Source: Gemmatimonadota bacterium
Lineage (GTDB): Bacteria > Gemmatimonadota > Gemmatimonadetes > JACCXV01 > JAHWKZ01
Assembly: GCA_019347645.1 (NCBI GenBank)
Contig: JAHWKZ010000085.1
Span: 1-6,122, forward strand
Direction: 5' to 3'
Length of the DNA stretch: 6,122 nucleotides
The notes beneath the pieces are model-generated. The model was not told the origin of the DNA. It was given only the letters and a program-made list of their open reading frames with translations, and did not search any database. Positions within the stretch are counted from its first letter, which is position 1, and every line of letters starts with the position of its first letter. The position numbers and the translations under genes were made by a program. Of the stretch, positions 1 through 5,357 are shown in pieces.

Positions 1-1
1 C

Positions 2-511
2 TCGCAGTGCTCGGTGGTCTTCATCAACCAGATCCGCGAGAAGATCGGCGTCATGTTCGGTAACCCCGAGACCCAGCCGGGCGGCCGGGCGCTGAAGTTC
101 TACTGCTCGCTGAGGCTCGACATCCGGCGGATCGGCGGCATCAAGGAGGGCGACGATGTGGTCGGCAACCGCTGTCGGGTGAAGGTCGTCAAGAACAAGG
201 TCGCCCCGCCGTTCAAGATGGCCGAGTTCGACATCATGTACGGCGAGGGGATCAGCCGCGAGGGGCTGCTGCTCGATCTCGGCGTCGACGAGGGCGTGGT
301 CGAGAAGTCCGGCGCCTGGTACTCCTACGGAGAGACCCGCCTCGGCCAGGGCCGCGAGAACTGCAAGCAGTTCCTCAAGGACAACCCCGACATCGCCGAG
401 GAGGTCGAGCGCGAGCTGAAGAAGTCGCTCGGCATCGTGAAGGGAGCGGGCGACGAGGACGAAGCGGTCGAGGAGGAGGAGCTCGAGCCCGAAGCGGTCG
501 CGGCGGAGTAG
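2..511 (+). CDS. recA: RecA recombinase, C-terminal half (5' end outside window)
   Basis: This is the last 169 residues of RecA, the ATP-dependent strand-exchange protein that forms filaments on single-stranded DNA and triggers LexA cleavage in the SOS response. The visible part opens just before the FINQIR strand, whose Gln is the conserved ATP-sensing residue. It continues through the DNA-binding loop L2 (IGVMFGNPETQPGG, residues about 15-28), then LKFY and RLDIRRIG, then VKVVKNKVAPPF. The C-terminal domain carries GEGISREG, GAWYSYGETRLGQG and FLKDNPDIAEEVE. The protein ends in a strongly acidic tail (about residues 151-169), which in E. coli RecA moderates DNA binding. The Walker A and B region lies upstream of the window. 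The stop is TAG at 509-511. No recX follows; the next reading frame is a GST-fold protein that starts 3 nt later in the same frame. Identification is essentially certain. Confidence 0.98.
   Translation, partial: SQCSVVFINQIREKIGVMFGNPETQPGGRALKFYCSLRLDIRRIGGIKEGDDVVGNRCRVKVVKNKVAPPFKMAEFDIMYGEGISREGLLLDLGVDEGVVEKSGAWYSYGETRLGQGRENCKQFLKDNPDIAEEVERELKKSLGIVKGAGDEDEAVEEEELEPEAVAAE
505..508 (+). promoter_or_regulatory. Probable ribosome binding site for the GST gene
   Basis: GGAG at 505-508 overlaps the last codons of recA and sits 6 nt before the ATC codon at 515. That is normal Shine-Dalgarno spacing. The only other GGAG nearby, at 537-540, is 16 nt from the GTG at 557, which is too far to serve it well. 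This site is the main sequence argument for initiation at 515. Confidence 0.45.
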
Positions 512-514
512 AAC

Positions 515-1159
515 ATCCACCTCTTCGCCATCCCACGGAGCCTCAACGTCGAGCGCGTGACCCTCGCGCTCGGATATAAGGGACTGCCGGTCGAGATCAA
601 GCTCGTCGATCCCGCCGACCGCGCGGCCGTGGTGGAGACGAGCGGACAGGAGCTCGTCCCGGTCCTGGTGGACGACGGGACGGTGGTGTTCGACTCCCGG
701 GTCATCCTCGAGCATCTCGAGCAGCGGCATCCCGATCCGCCCCTGTGGCCGGAGGACCCGGCGCGGCGAGCCGAGGTCGACGTCTTCGTCGACTGGTTCG
801 ACCGGGTCTGGAAGCGGCCGCCGAACGAGATCGTGGTCGAGATGAAGGCCCACGAGCCCGACGAGGCGCGGATCGAGCGGTGGGGAACCGTCATGCGAGA
901 CTCGCTGGACCGGTTCGAGCGGCTGCTCCACGGTCGCGATTTCCTCTTCGGTGGCGAGATCACCGCGGCCGACTTCATCGCCTTTCCGTTCCTGCAGTAC
1001 GCGCGCGGCATCGACGAGGACGACCGCCAACTCTTTCACCGGGTCCTGGAACGGTGGCTCCGGAGCCGGGAGCACCCGCGTCTGGCGGAGTGGATCGAGC
1101 GGATCGACGCCCGGCCGAGAGCCGGCGACCGAGCCGTGCACGAGCTCCCCGCGGGCTGA
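515..1159 (+). CDS. Glutathione S-transferase family protein; start codon uncertain (ATC 515 or GTG 557)
   Basis: A GST-fold protein with an N-terminal thioredoxin-like domain and a helical C-terminal domain, probably cytosolic. Family members conjugate glutathione to electrophiles or act as isomerases or reductases; the substrate here cannot be told. Numbered from GTG 557, the cis-proline of the glutathione site is P35 in ELVPVLVDDG, DSRVILEHL (46-54) follows as the glutathione-contacting turn and helix, and the C-terminal N-capping box is TAAD at 136-139. From GTG 557 it would be 200 aa, but that start removes the first beta strand and part of helix 1. The missing segment, HLFAIPRSLNVERV, is encoded in the same frame at 518-559 and includes the serine likely to face glutathione. 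No ATG, GTG or TTG lies between the recA stop (509-511) and 557, so I place the start at ATC 515 (214 aa), which has a well-placed GGAG. A GTG start with a truncated domain, amber readthrough from recA, or a base error in the read are alternatives. The stop is TGA at 1157-1159. Confidence 0.85.
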   Translation: MHLFAIPRSLNVERVTLALGYKGLPVEIKLVDPADRAAVVETSGQELVPVLVDDGTVVFDSRVILEHLEQRHPDPPLWPEDPARRAEVDVFVDWFDRVWKRPPNEIVVEMKAHEPDEARIERWGTVMRDSLDRFERLLHGRDFLFGGEITAADFIAFPFLQYARGIDEDDRQLFHRVLERWLRSREHPRLAEWIERIDARPRAGDRAVHELPAG

Positions 1160-1192
1160 CTTCGTCGCCGGCTTCGTCGTCCACCTCCGAAC

Positions 1193-1196
1193 AGGA
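1193..1196 (+). promoter_or_regulatory. Ribosome binding site of the VOC gene
   Basis: AGGA at 1193-1196 lies 7 nt before the ATG at 1204 in the 44-nt gap after the GST stop. It supports 1204 as the start, although the reading frame stays open far upstream through the GST gene. Confidence 0.6.
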
Positions 1197-1203
1197 TACG
1201 AGG

Positions 1204-1566
1204 ATGATCGATCACGTCACGCTGAACGCTTCGGACTACGCGAGGAGCCGGGAGTTCTACCGCAAGGCGCTGGCCCCGCTGGGGTGGAGGGTCGAGATGG
1301 AGTTCGACGAGGAGATCGGGTTCGGCGTCGACGGCCATCCCTTCTTCTGGCTGCGCTGCGGAGAGGCCGCGTCGCCGGTCCACGTCGCGTTCCGGTGCGC
1401 CGACCGCGCCCGGGTGGACGCCTTCCATGCCGCCGCGCTGAAGGCCGGCGGCGAGGACAACGGCGTGCCCGGCCTCCGGCCGCACTACCACGACAACTAC
1501 TACGGCGCCTTCATCCTCGATCCCGATGGGAACAACATCGAGGCGGTGTGCCACCGGCCGGAATGA
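1204..1566 (+). CDS. VOC superfamily (glyoxalase/bleomycin resistance/dioxygenase-like) protein
   Basis: A 120-aa single-unit vicinal oxygen chelate protein with two beta-alpha-beta-beta-beta modules. Members bind a divalent metal and act as glyoxalases, dioxygenases, epimerases or resistance proteins, usually as dimers when this short. The first module starts MIDHVTLNASDYARSREFYR, with the ligand-position His4. The second starts at SPVHVAF with His60. The C-terminal strand GAFILDPDGNNIEAV (101-115) carries the family signature and the ligand-position Glu113. The classical glyoxalase I pattern has a fourth ligand on the first-module hairpin (about residues 40-50); I cannot assign it from sequence, so I do not call this a glyoxalase I. 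The ATG at 1204 has AGGA at good spacing and places the conserved IDHV at the N-terminus as usual. The gene lies 44 nt after the GST gene and 10 nt before the MOSC gene, consistent with one transcript. Confidence 0.9.
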   Translation: MIDHVTLNASDYARSREFYRKALAPLGWRVEMEFDEEIGFGVDGHPFFWLRCGEAASPVHVAFRCADRARVDAFHAAALKAGGEDNGVPGLRPHYHDNYYGAFILDPDGNNIEAVCHRPE

Positions 1567-1576
1567 TCGCCGCCGG

Positions 1577-2014
1577 ATGACCGGACGGCTCGAGAGGATC
1601 TGGATCAAGCGCGCCCGGCGAGGGCCGATGGACCCCGTGGAGCAGGCGATGCTGGTCGTGGACGAGGGGCTGGTCGGGAACGCGAATCGGGGAGGTCGGC
1701 GGCAGGTCACCGTGCTCGACGCCGAAGCGTGGGAGCGGGTCGCCGCCGAGCTGGACGTCGACGTCGACCCCGCCGCCCGGCGCGCGAACCTGCTGGTCCG
1801 CGGGGTCGACCTCGCCGCGACCCGGGGCCGCTACCTGCGGATCGGGCGCGGGCTGATCGAGATCGGCGGCGAGACGCGCCCGTGCAACCGGATGGACGAG
1901 GCGTGCCCGGGTCTCCAGGACGCGCTTCACCCGGAGTGGCGCGGTGGGGTCTACGGGATCGTGACGGTCGGCGGAGAGATCGAGGTCGGCGACGAGGTCG
2001 AGCTCCTCGTCTAG
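1577..2014 (+). CDS. Stand-alone MOSC domain protein
   Basis: A 145-aa MOSC (molybdenum cofactor sulfurase C-terminal) domain protein. The domain occurs in Moco sulfurases, in mARC-type amidoxime reductases and in small free proteins such as YiiM, which reduce N-hydroxylated compounds. Landmarks are KRARRGPMDPVEQA (11-24), GLVGNANRGGRRQVTVLD (31-48), RRANLLVRGVDL (68-79) and the IEIGGETRPC segment. The latter ends in Cys103, the family's conserved sulfur- or Moco-binding cysteine, followed by NRMDEA. The end, GEIEVGDEVEL, is the typical last strand. The frame is open from 1526, but residues before 1577 do not resemble the family and overlap the VOC gene. ATG 1577 gives the expected GRLERIWIKRA opening, though I see no strong ribosome binding site; ATG 1629 is a weaker alternative. 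The substrate is unknown. The stop TAG (2012-2014) overlaps the convergent DUF2270 gene by 4 nt. Confidence 0.9.
   Translation: MTGRLERIWIKRARRGPMDPVEQAMLVVDEGLVGNANRGGRRQVTVLDAEAWERVAAELDVDVDPAARRANLLVRGVDLAATRGRYLRIGRGLIEIGGETRPCNRMDEACPGLQDALHPEWRGGVYGIVTVGGEIEVGDEVELLV
2011..2014. other. CTAG palindrome serving as both stop codons of convergent genes
   Basis: CTAG at 2011-2014 gives TAG on the + strand (2012-2014, MOSC gene) and TAG on the - strand (2013-2011, DUF2270 gene). The two genes therefore overlap tail to tail by 4 nt. No intergenic space exists here for a dedicated terminator. Confidence 0.95.
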
Positions 2015-2754
2015 CGCTTCCACTGCCACATCTTGCCCTCCACGCCCTGGATCTCGTCGCGGCCGCGGCCCCGGAGCGCGAGGATCGAGATCGCGACGTA
2101 GAACAGCGTGACGGCGGCGAGCACGATCGTCCCATCGAAGGGGCCGACCTGCATCCGCCGGAGCAACCGCGCGGGTGTCGTGTCGACCCCCTCCGGGTGG
2201 ACTTGGAGCTTGGCGATCCACGCCAGCAGGAGCGCGTAGTAGATCCACAGGTAGTTGAAGCGGAGCCGGATCCCGATCGCCTGGGGAATGGTGATCTTGA
2301 AGGTCGGTTGGTCGAGATCCAGGGCGACGAAGTCGCGCCAGTCCGACCGCGGGCTGACGAGATTCCGGCGGATGACCGGGATCAGGAAGTTCTCCTCGAT
2401 CATCCGGACCCGGGAGCGCCACACGTCGAAGTAGCGGAACCGGCGGGCCTCGAAGCCGAGGAACACGGTGACGAGGATCATCGCCAGGAGGATCGTGACG
2501 TGAGATTCTCGGTAGGGGCTGGTGAAGGCGATCGAGAGCATGCCGCCCGCCGTCACCACGGCCCAGTTCGTCGTCGGGTCGAGACGCGCCCGCCAGTCCT
2601 CGGCCCGGCCGAGCTCCCCGCGGTAGAAGTGGGTGATCACCCCGATGTACTCTTCGCGGGTGAGAGGATAGGCCTCGAAGGGCTTCTGGGGCGGAGTGCC
2701 CTCCTCGTCGGGGGAGGGGTCGGGATCGGGAGCGGTCGTCTCGTCGTCGCTCAT
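2011..2754 (-). CDS. DUF2270 family integral membrane protein
   Basis: A 247-aa protein that resembles the DUF2270 family of predicted membrane proteins of unknown function. The N-terminus is acidic and proline-rich (about residues 1-28) and probably disordered. The conserved block PLTREEYIGVITHFYRGELG (30-49) follows, leading through DWRARLDPTTNWAVV. Four hydrophobic segments are visible at about 62-79, 85-101, 168-184 and 208-227. Between the second and third is a charged loop with ARRFRYFDVWRSRVRMIEEN, the most conserved-looking stretch, so much of the protein probably lies on the cytoplasmic face. I chose ATG 2754 because a GAAGAAG purine run lies 5 nt upstream; GTG at 2760 is possible but would sit directly on that run. 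It is the last gene of the leftward run, 62 nt after the TSUP gene, and ends in the CTAG shared with the MOSC gene. I recognise the family from memory of its motifs and know no function for it. Confidence 0.85.
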   Translation of the reverse strand: MSDDETTAPDPDPSPDEEGTPPQKPFEAYPLTREEYIGVITHFYRGELGRAEDWRARLDPTTNWAVVTAGGMLSIAFTSPYRESHVTILLAMILVTVFLGFEARRFRYFDVWRSRVRMIEENFLIPVIRRNLVSPRSDWRDFVALDLDQPTFKITIPQAIGIRLRFNYLWIYYALLLAWIAKLQVHPEGVDTTPARLLRRMQVGPFDGTIVLAAVTLFYVAISILALRGRGRDEIQGVEGKMWQWKR

Positions 2755-2816
2755 CGGCACTTCTTCGGGAGGCTATCCACGATCCGGGTCGCTGGCAACG
2801 TGCGGCGCCCCCCGGG

Positions 2817-3575
2817 TCACGGCACGACCCACAGGAGGATCGCGAAGGCGATCACGGCCACCGTGACCACGCGCTTCACCCAGGCGTGACCCTTCAGCAC
2901 CGTGAGCCGCACCCCGACGAGACCGCCGGCGAGGTTGCCGACGGCGAGCGCGGCGCCCATGCCCCATTCCACCTTCCCGCCCCACGCGAAGATCGTCAGG
3001 GTGAGCGGCGTGAAGGCGAGGATGATCGCCACCTTCAGCGCGTTGCCGCGGACCAGGTCGAGCCCGGCCAGGGTCGTGGCGGCGAGGATCAGGAATCCGA
3101 CCCCGGCCTGGACGAACCCCCCGTAGATCCCGATCGCGAAGAAGACGAGCGGCAGCGTGGTCCGGCCGAGCCGCGGCTCCCGGCCGCCGTCCTCCTCGCC
3201 GCGGGCCGCGCCGGGGTCCCACAACGTCCACAGCGACACGACGACCATGATGGCGGCGAGAAGCTTGCGGAACGCCTCGTCGCCGATCTCGATCGCCATC
3301 CAGGTGCCGAACGCGGCCCCGACGAGCGCCGGCGCGGCGGAGTGGAGGAGCCGTCGGCCGCCGATCAGCCGGTGGCGGTGGAAGCCCGCCACCGCCCCCG
3401 CGTTCTGGACCAGGATGGCGATCCGGTTGGTGCCGTTGGCCACCGTGGCGGGGAGGCCCAGGAAGATCAGGACGGGAAGGGTCAGGAAGGAGCCGCCGCC
3501 CGCGATCACGTTGAGCGCGCCGGCGACCAGACCGGCGCCGACCAGCGCGAGGTGGGGCAGGAGGTCGTCCGGCAC
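2817..3575 (-). CDS. TSUP (TauE/SafE) family membrane permease
   Basis: A 252-aa polytopic inner-membrane protein of the TSUP/TauE/SafE family, whose members move sulfite, sulfoacetate, thiosulfate and other small organic anions. The family's internal duplication is visible. The first half has NVIAGGGSFLTLPVLIFLG (22-40) and ATVANGTNRIAILVQN. The second half has the matching YGGFVQAGVGFLILAATTL (151-169) and LVRGNALKVAIIL. A charged cytoplasmic linker (about 121-138, PGAARGEEDGGREPRLGR) separates them. I count about eight hydrophobic segments, and the length is normal for the family. The start is GTG 3575 (MPDDLLPHLALVGAGL), 14 nt after the stop of the PLP enzyme gene. The frame is open upstream to 4595, but that is only a shadow across the PLP gene. 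Close coupling suggests it transports something linked to that enzyme, but the substrate cannot be read from sequence. Confidence 0.92.
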   Translation of the reverse strand: MPDDLLPHLALVGAGLVAGALNVIAGGGSFLTLPVLIFLGLPATVANGTNRIAILVQNAGAVAGFHRHRLIGGRRLLHSAAPALVGAAFGTWMAIEIGDEAFRKLLAAIMVVVSLWTLWDPGAARGEEDGGREPRLGRTTLPLVFFAIGIYGGFVQAGVGFLILAATTLAGLDLVRGNALKVAIILAFTPLTLTIFAWGGKVEWGMGAALAVGNLAGGLVGVRLTVLKGHAWVKRVVTVAVIAFAILLWVVP

Positions 3576-3589
3576 GCTCGCGGCGGAAT

Positions 3590-4681
3590 CTACCGCTCGC
3601 GCCGGACCCGCCAGACGTCGACGACCTCCTCGCCGCGGACGGCGTGGACGGCGTCGAAGCAGGCGGCGGTGAGGCACGAGTGGTTCGGGAGGATCCGGAC
3701 CCGCTCGCCGATCGGGAGGGCGGCGTCGACCTGGCCGTGCTCCTGCGAGAGGGAGACGAGCCGCGCGTCGCCGCGGATCGTCTTCGCCTCGTAATCGGCG
3801 TAGATCGCGCCCATCGACGGGGCGTGCCCGTCGCCGAGGCCGCGGTCCTTCGAGAGCGCGAGCGCTCCGGCATCGACGACCGAGCGACCCGCCGCCGCCG
3901 AGGAGACGACGCTCGACATCACCGTCAGCGCACAATCGGCCACGGCACACGATCCCAGCGCCACCTGGGTGGCGTCGAAGTAGGCGTAGTTCCCGGGCCG
4001 GGCTTCGGTCACGCCGGTGAGATCGTCCGCCGCCGTCATCGCCGGGGTGGACCCGACGCTGACGCCGGCCACTAGGATCCCCTCGGCGCGGAGCCGCGCC
4101 GCGAAGTCCGTCATGACGTCCCGCTCCTCGGCGGCGATGGCGGCGCGCTCGGCGGAGGAGCGGGCGTGGTAGGCGTGGCCCGAGTGGGTGAGGATCCCGT
4201 CGAAGGCGAGGACGGTGGAGTCCCGGAGCCGGCGGGCGAGCGCGACGGCGGCCCCGTCGTCCGGGTCCACCCCGCTCCGGTGGTCGCCGCAGTCGACCTC
4301 GAGCCATACGGGGAAGGGATGTCCCGCCGCCTCGAGGGCGTCGATCGCCGCGGCGGAGTCGACCAGCAGGCGCAGGACGGCTCGCTCGGAGAGCGCGATC
4401 GCCTCGTGGAGCCGGCCCTGGATCACCGGGAACGCCCAGGTGAGGTCGTCGAACCCGGCGTCGGCGAAGGCCCGCGCCTCCTCGAGGGTGGCCACGGTGA
4501 TCCCGCGCGCGCCTGCCGCGAGCTGCATCCGGCCGATCTCGACGCACTTGTGGGTCTTCACGTGGGGTCGCAGCGTCACCCCGAGGCGGTCGCACCGCTC
4601 CTGCATCGTCCGCAGGTTGGACTCGAGGACGTCGAGGTCGACGAGGAGCGTGGGGGTGGGAAGGTCGGCGATCGTCGGCAT
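3590..4681 (-). CDS. D-serine dehydratase-like / D-threonine aldolase-like fold-III PLP enzyme
   Basis: A 363-aa enzyme with an N-terminal alanine-racemase-type TIM barrel and a C-terminal D-serine dehydratase-like beta domain. Relatives include eukaryotic-type Zn-dependent D-serine dehydratase (D-serine to pyruvate and ammonia) and D-threonine aldolase (D-threonine to glycine and acetaldehyde). It opens DLPTPTLLVDLDVLESNL (6-23). RPHVKTHK carries the PLP Schiff-base lysine, K42. EVDCGDHRSGV (128-138), LTHSGHAY and the phosphate-side motif EARPGNYAYFD (226-236) follow. The C-terminal metal motif is PNHSC, giving His334 and Cys336. An H-x-C pair is what I recall for D-serine dehydratases, while D-threonine aldolases use H-x-D, so the dehydratase side is favoured. 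No signal peptide is seen. ATG 4681 overlaps the upstream stop by 1 nt (TGATG) and has no clear ribosome binding site, implying translational coupling. The open frame up to 5722 is antisense shadow. The substrate is inferred, not proven. Confidence 0.9.
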   Translation of the reverse strand: MPTIADLPTPTLLVDLDVLESNLRTMQERCDRLGVTLRPHVKTHKCVEIGRMQLAAGARGITVATLEEARAFADAGFDDLTWAFPVIQGRLHEAIALSERAVLRLLVDSAAAIDALEAAGHPFPVWLEVDCGDHRSGVDPDDGAAVALARRLRDSTVLAFDGILTHSGHAYHARSSAERAAIAAEERDVMTDFAARLRAEGILVAGVSVGSTPAMTAADDLTGVTEARPGNYAYFDATQVALGSCAVADCALTVMSSVVSSAAAGRSVVDAGALALSKDRGLGDGHAPSMGAIYADYEAKTIRGDARLVSLSQEHGQVDAALPIGERVRILPNHSCLTAACFDAVHAVRGEEVVDVWRVRRER

Positions 4682-5181
4682 CAGAGGAGCCGCTCCAGGA
4701 ACCAATCCACGGTCCAGAGGACGATCGCGGCGAGTACCAGGAACGGGATCCACACGAAGGCGATCGATCGCCAGCCGACCGGCTCTTCCGGCTCGATCCA
4801 CGGCTCGAGGTCGGCGCGATCCCACTCTTTCGCGGACCGCCGCGCCTCCTCGAGCACCCCCTCGATCTCGCCGGCCAGCGCGTCGGGGTCGGCGCGCTCG
4901 CGGAGCCAGGCGCTCCGGCCGAGCCGCTCGCCGCCCCGCTCGATCCAGGCCGCGGCCCATACGGCCACCGTGCCCGCCTCCTCGTCCTGCAGGAACACGT
5001 CGACGGCGCGCTCGACCCCCGCCTCGGTCCACCGCAGCCTCCGGCTCGGCCAGCCGCGGTCGTTCTCGACCAGCTCGAGACCGTGGCGCCCGGCGAAGGC
5101 GCGGACGGCGGAATCGAGGGGACGGAGCGGCGCCTCCAGCCGCTCCCACGCGTCCGGCGATCCCTGCGAATCGTTGGGCAT
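4681..5181 (-). CDS. Hypothetical protein with a C-terminal membrane anchor
   Basis: A 166-aa protein I do not recognise. The first 130 or so residues look soluble and are rich in Arg, Glu and Trp. They include ENDRGWPSRRLRWTEAGVER (39-58), a strand-like stretch VDVFLQDEEAGTVAVWAAAW (60-79), and a likely amphipathic helix ALAGEIEGVLEEARRSAKEW (101-120). A single hydrophobic segment at about 139-158 (IAFVWIPFLVLAAIVLW), followed by DWFLERLL, suggests a tail-anchored topology with the domain in the cytoplasm. ATG 5181 has GAGGAGA at 5191-5185, a clear ribosome binding site. It is the first gene of the leftward run, and its TGA stop overlaps the ATG of the PLP enzyme (TGATG), so the two are probably translated together. 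GC-rich third positions support it as a real gene. The much longer open frame that reaches 6027 is not supported upstream of 5181. Confidence 0.8.
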   Translation of the reverse strand: MPNDSQGSPDAWERLEAPLRPLDSAVRAFAGRHGLELVENDRGWPSRRLRWTEAGVERAVDVFLQDEEAGTVAVWAAAWIERGGERLGRSAWLRERADPDALAGEIEGVLEEARRSAKEWDRADLEPWIEPEEPVGWRSIAFVWIPFLVLAAIVLWTVDWFLERLL

Positions 5182-5357
5182 CGGTCTCCTCGGAAGAGGT
5201 CGGCGGCTCCATGGCAACGCGTCGCCGGGCCATCCTACGAATCCGGCGCGGCGGGGGCCAGGATGGTCCGTCTGGCGCCCGGGACCCCGGCACGCTACGG
5301 TTCGGCAGCCGGCCAGCGGAGCCGGCGGAGGTCGGTGGCACGGAGCGAAAGGCGGGA
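5182..5357. other. Divergent intergenic region, about 176 nt
   Basis: This spacer separates the leftward run (start 5181) from the RNA methyltransferase (start 5358), so it should hold promoters for both. I find no convincing -35/-10 pair. A TACGGT at 5296-5301 (+) and a TAGGAT at 5237-5232 (-) resemble -10 boxes but lack a good TTGACA partner. A 6-bp inverted repeat, GCCGGC at 5308-5313 and 5321-5326 with a 7-nt loop, lies in the probable leader of the methyltransferase, but such stems arise easily in DNA this GC-rich. Third positions in the + frame here are more mixed, with CTA and CGA codons, than in the gene that follows. Confidence 0.5.
5185..5191 (-). promoter_or_regulatory. Ribosome binding site of the tail-anchored protein gene
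   Basis: Read on the - strand, GAGGAGA (5191-5185) ends 3 nt before ATG 5181; its GAGG core is 6 nt from the start. It decides the start among several possible in-frame codons in a frame that stays open far upstream. Confidence 0.65.

Noticed and set aside
461..500. The 10-nt direct repeat GAAGCGGTCG in the recA tail.
   Set aside because: It encodes repeated Glu-Ala-Val in a low-complexity acidic tail; nothing suggests an attachment or regulatory site.
325..1011. A 228-codon - strand open frame across recA and the GST gene.
   Set aside because: It is Ser/Arg-rich and antisense to two genes with clear homology; no ribosome binding site or domain is seen.
745..1566. An N-terminally extended VOC protein starting inside the GST gene.
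   Set aside because: The extension is an out-of-frame reading of the GST gene. ATG 1204 has AGGA at proper spacing and fits the family's usual start.
1729..2889. A 386-codon + strand open frame over the MOSC and DUF2270 genes.
   Set aside because: It reads the MOSC gene in a wrong frame and DUF2270 antisense. Composition is Arg/Asp-rich without motifs.
2817..4595. A 592-codon open frame on the - strand that covers both the TSUP gene and most of the PLP enzyme gene.
   Set aside because: Only the part from GTG 3575 onward shows a family signature. The rest is Arg/Gly/Pro-rich translation of the PLP gene in another frame, as expected in DNA this GC-rich, so there is no TSUP fusion.
5308..5326. 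A GCCGGC inverted repeat considered as a terminator, attenuator or operator.
   Set aside because: The stem is only 6 bp with no U-run and no second copy, and such repeats are expected by chance at this GC content.
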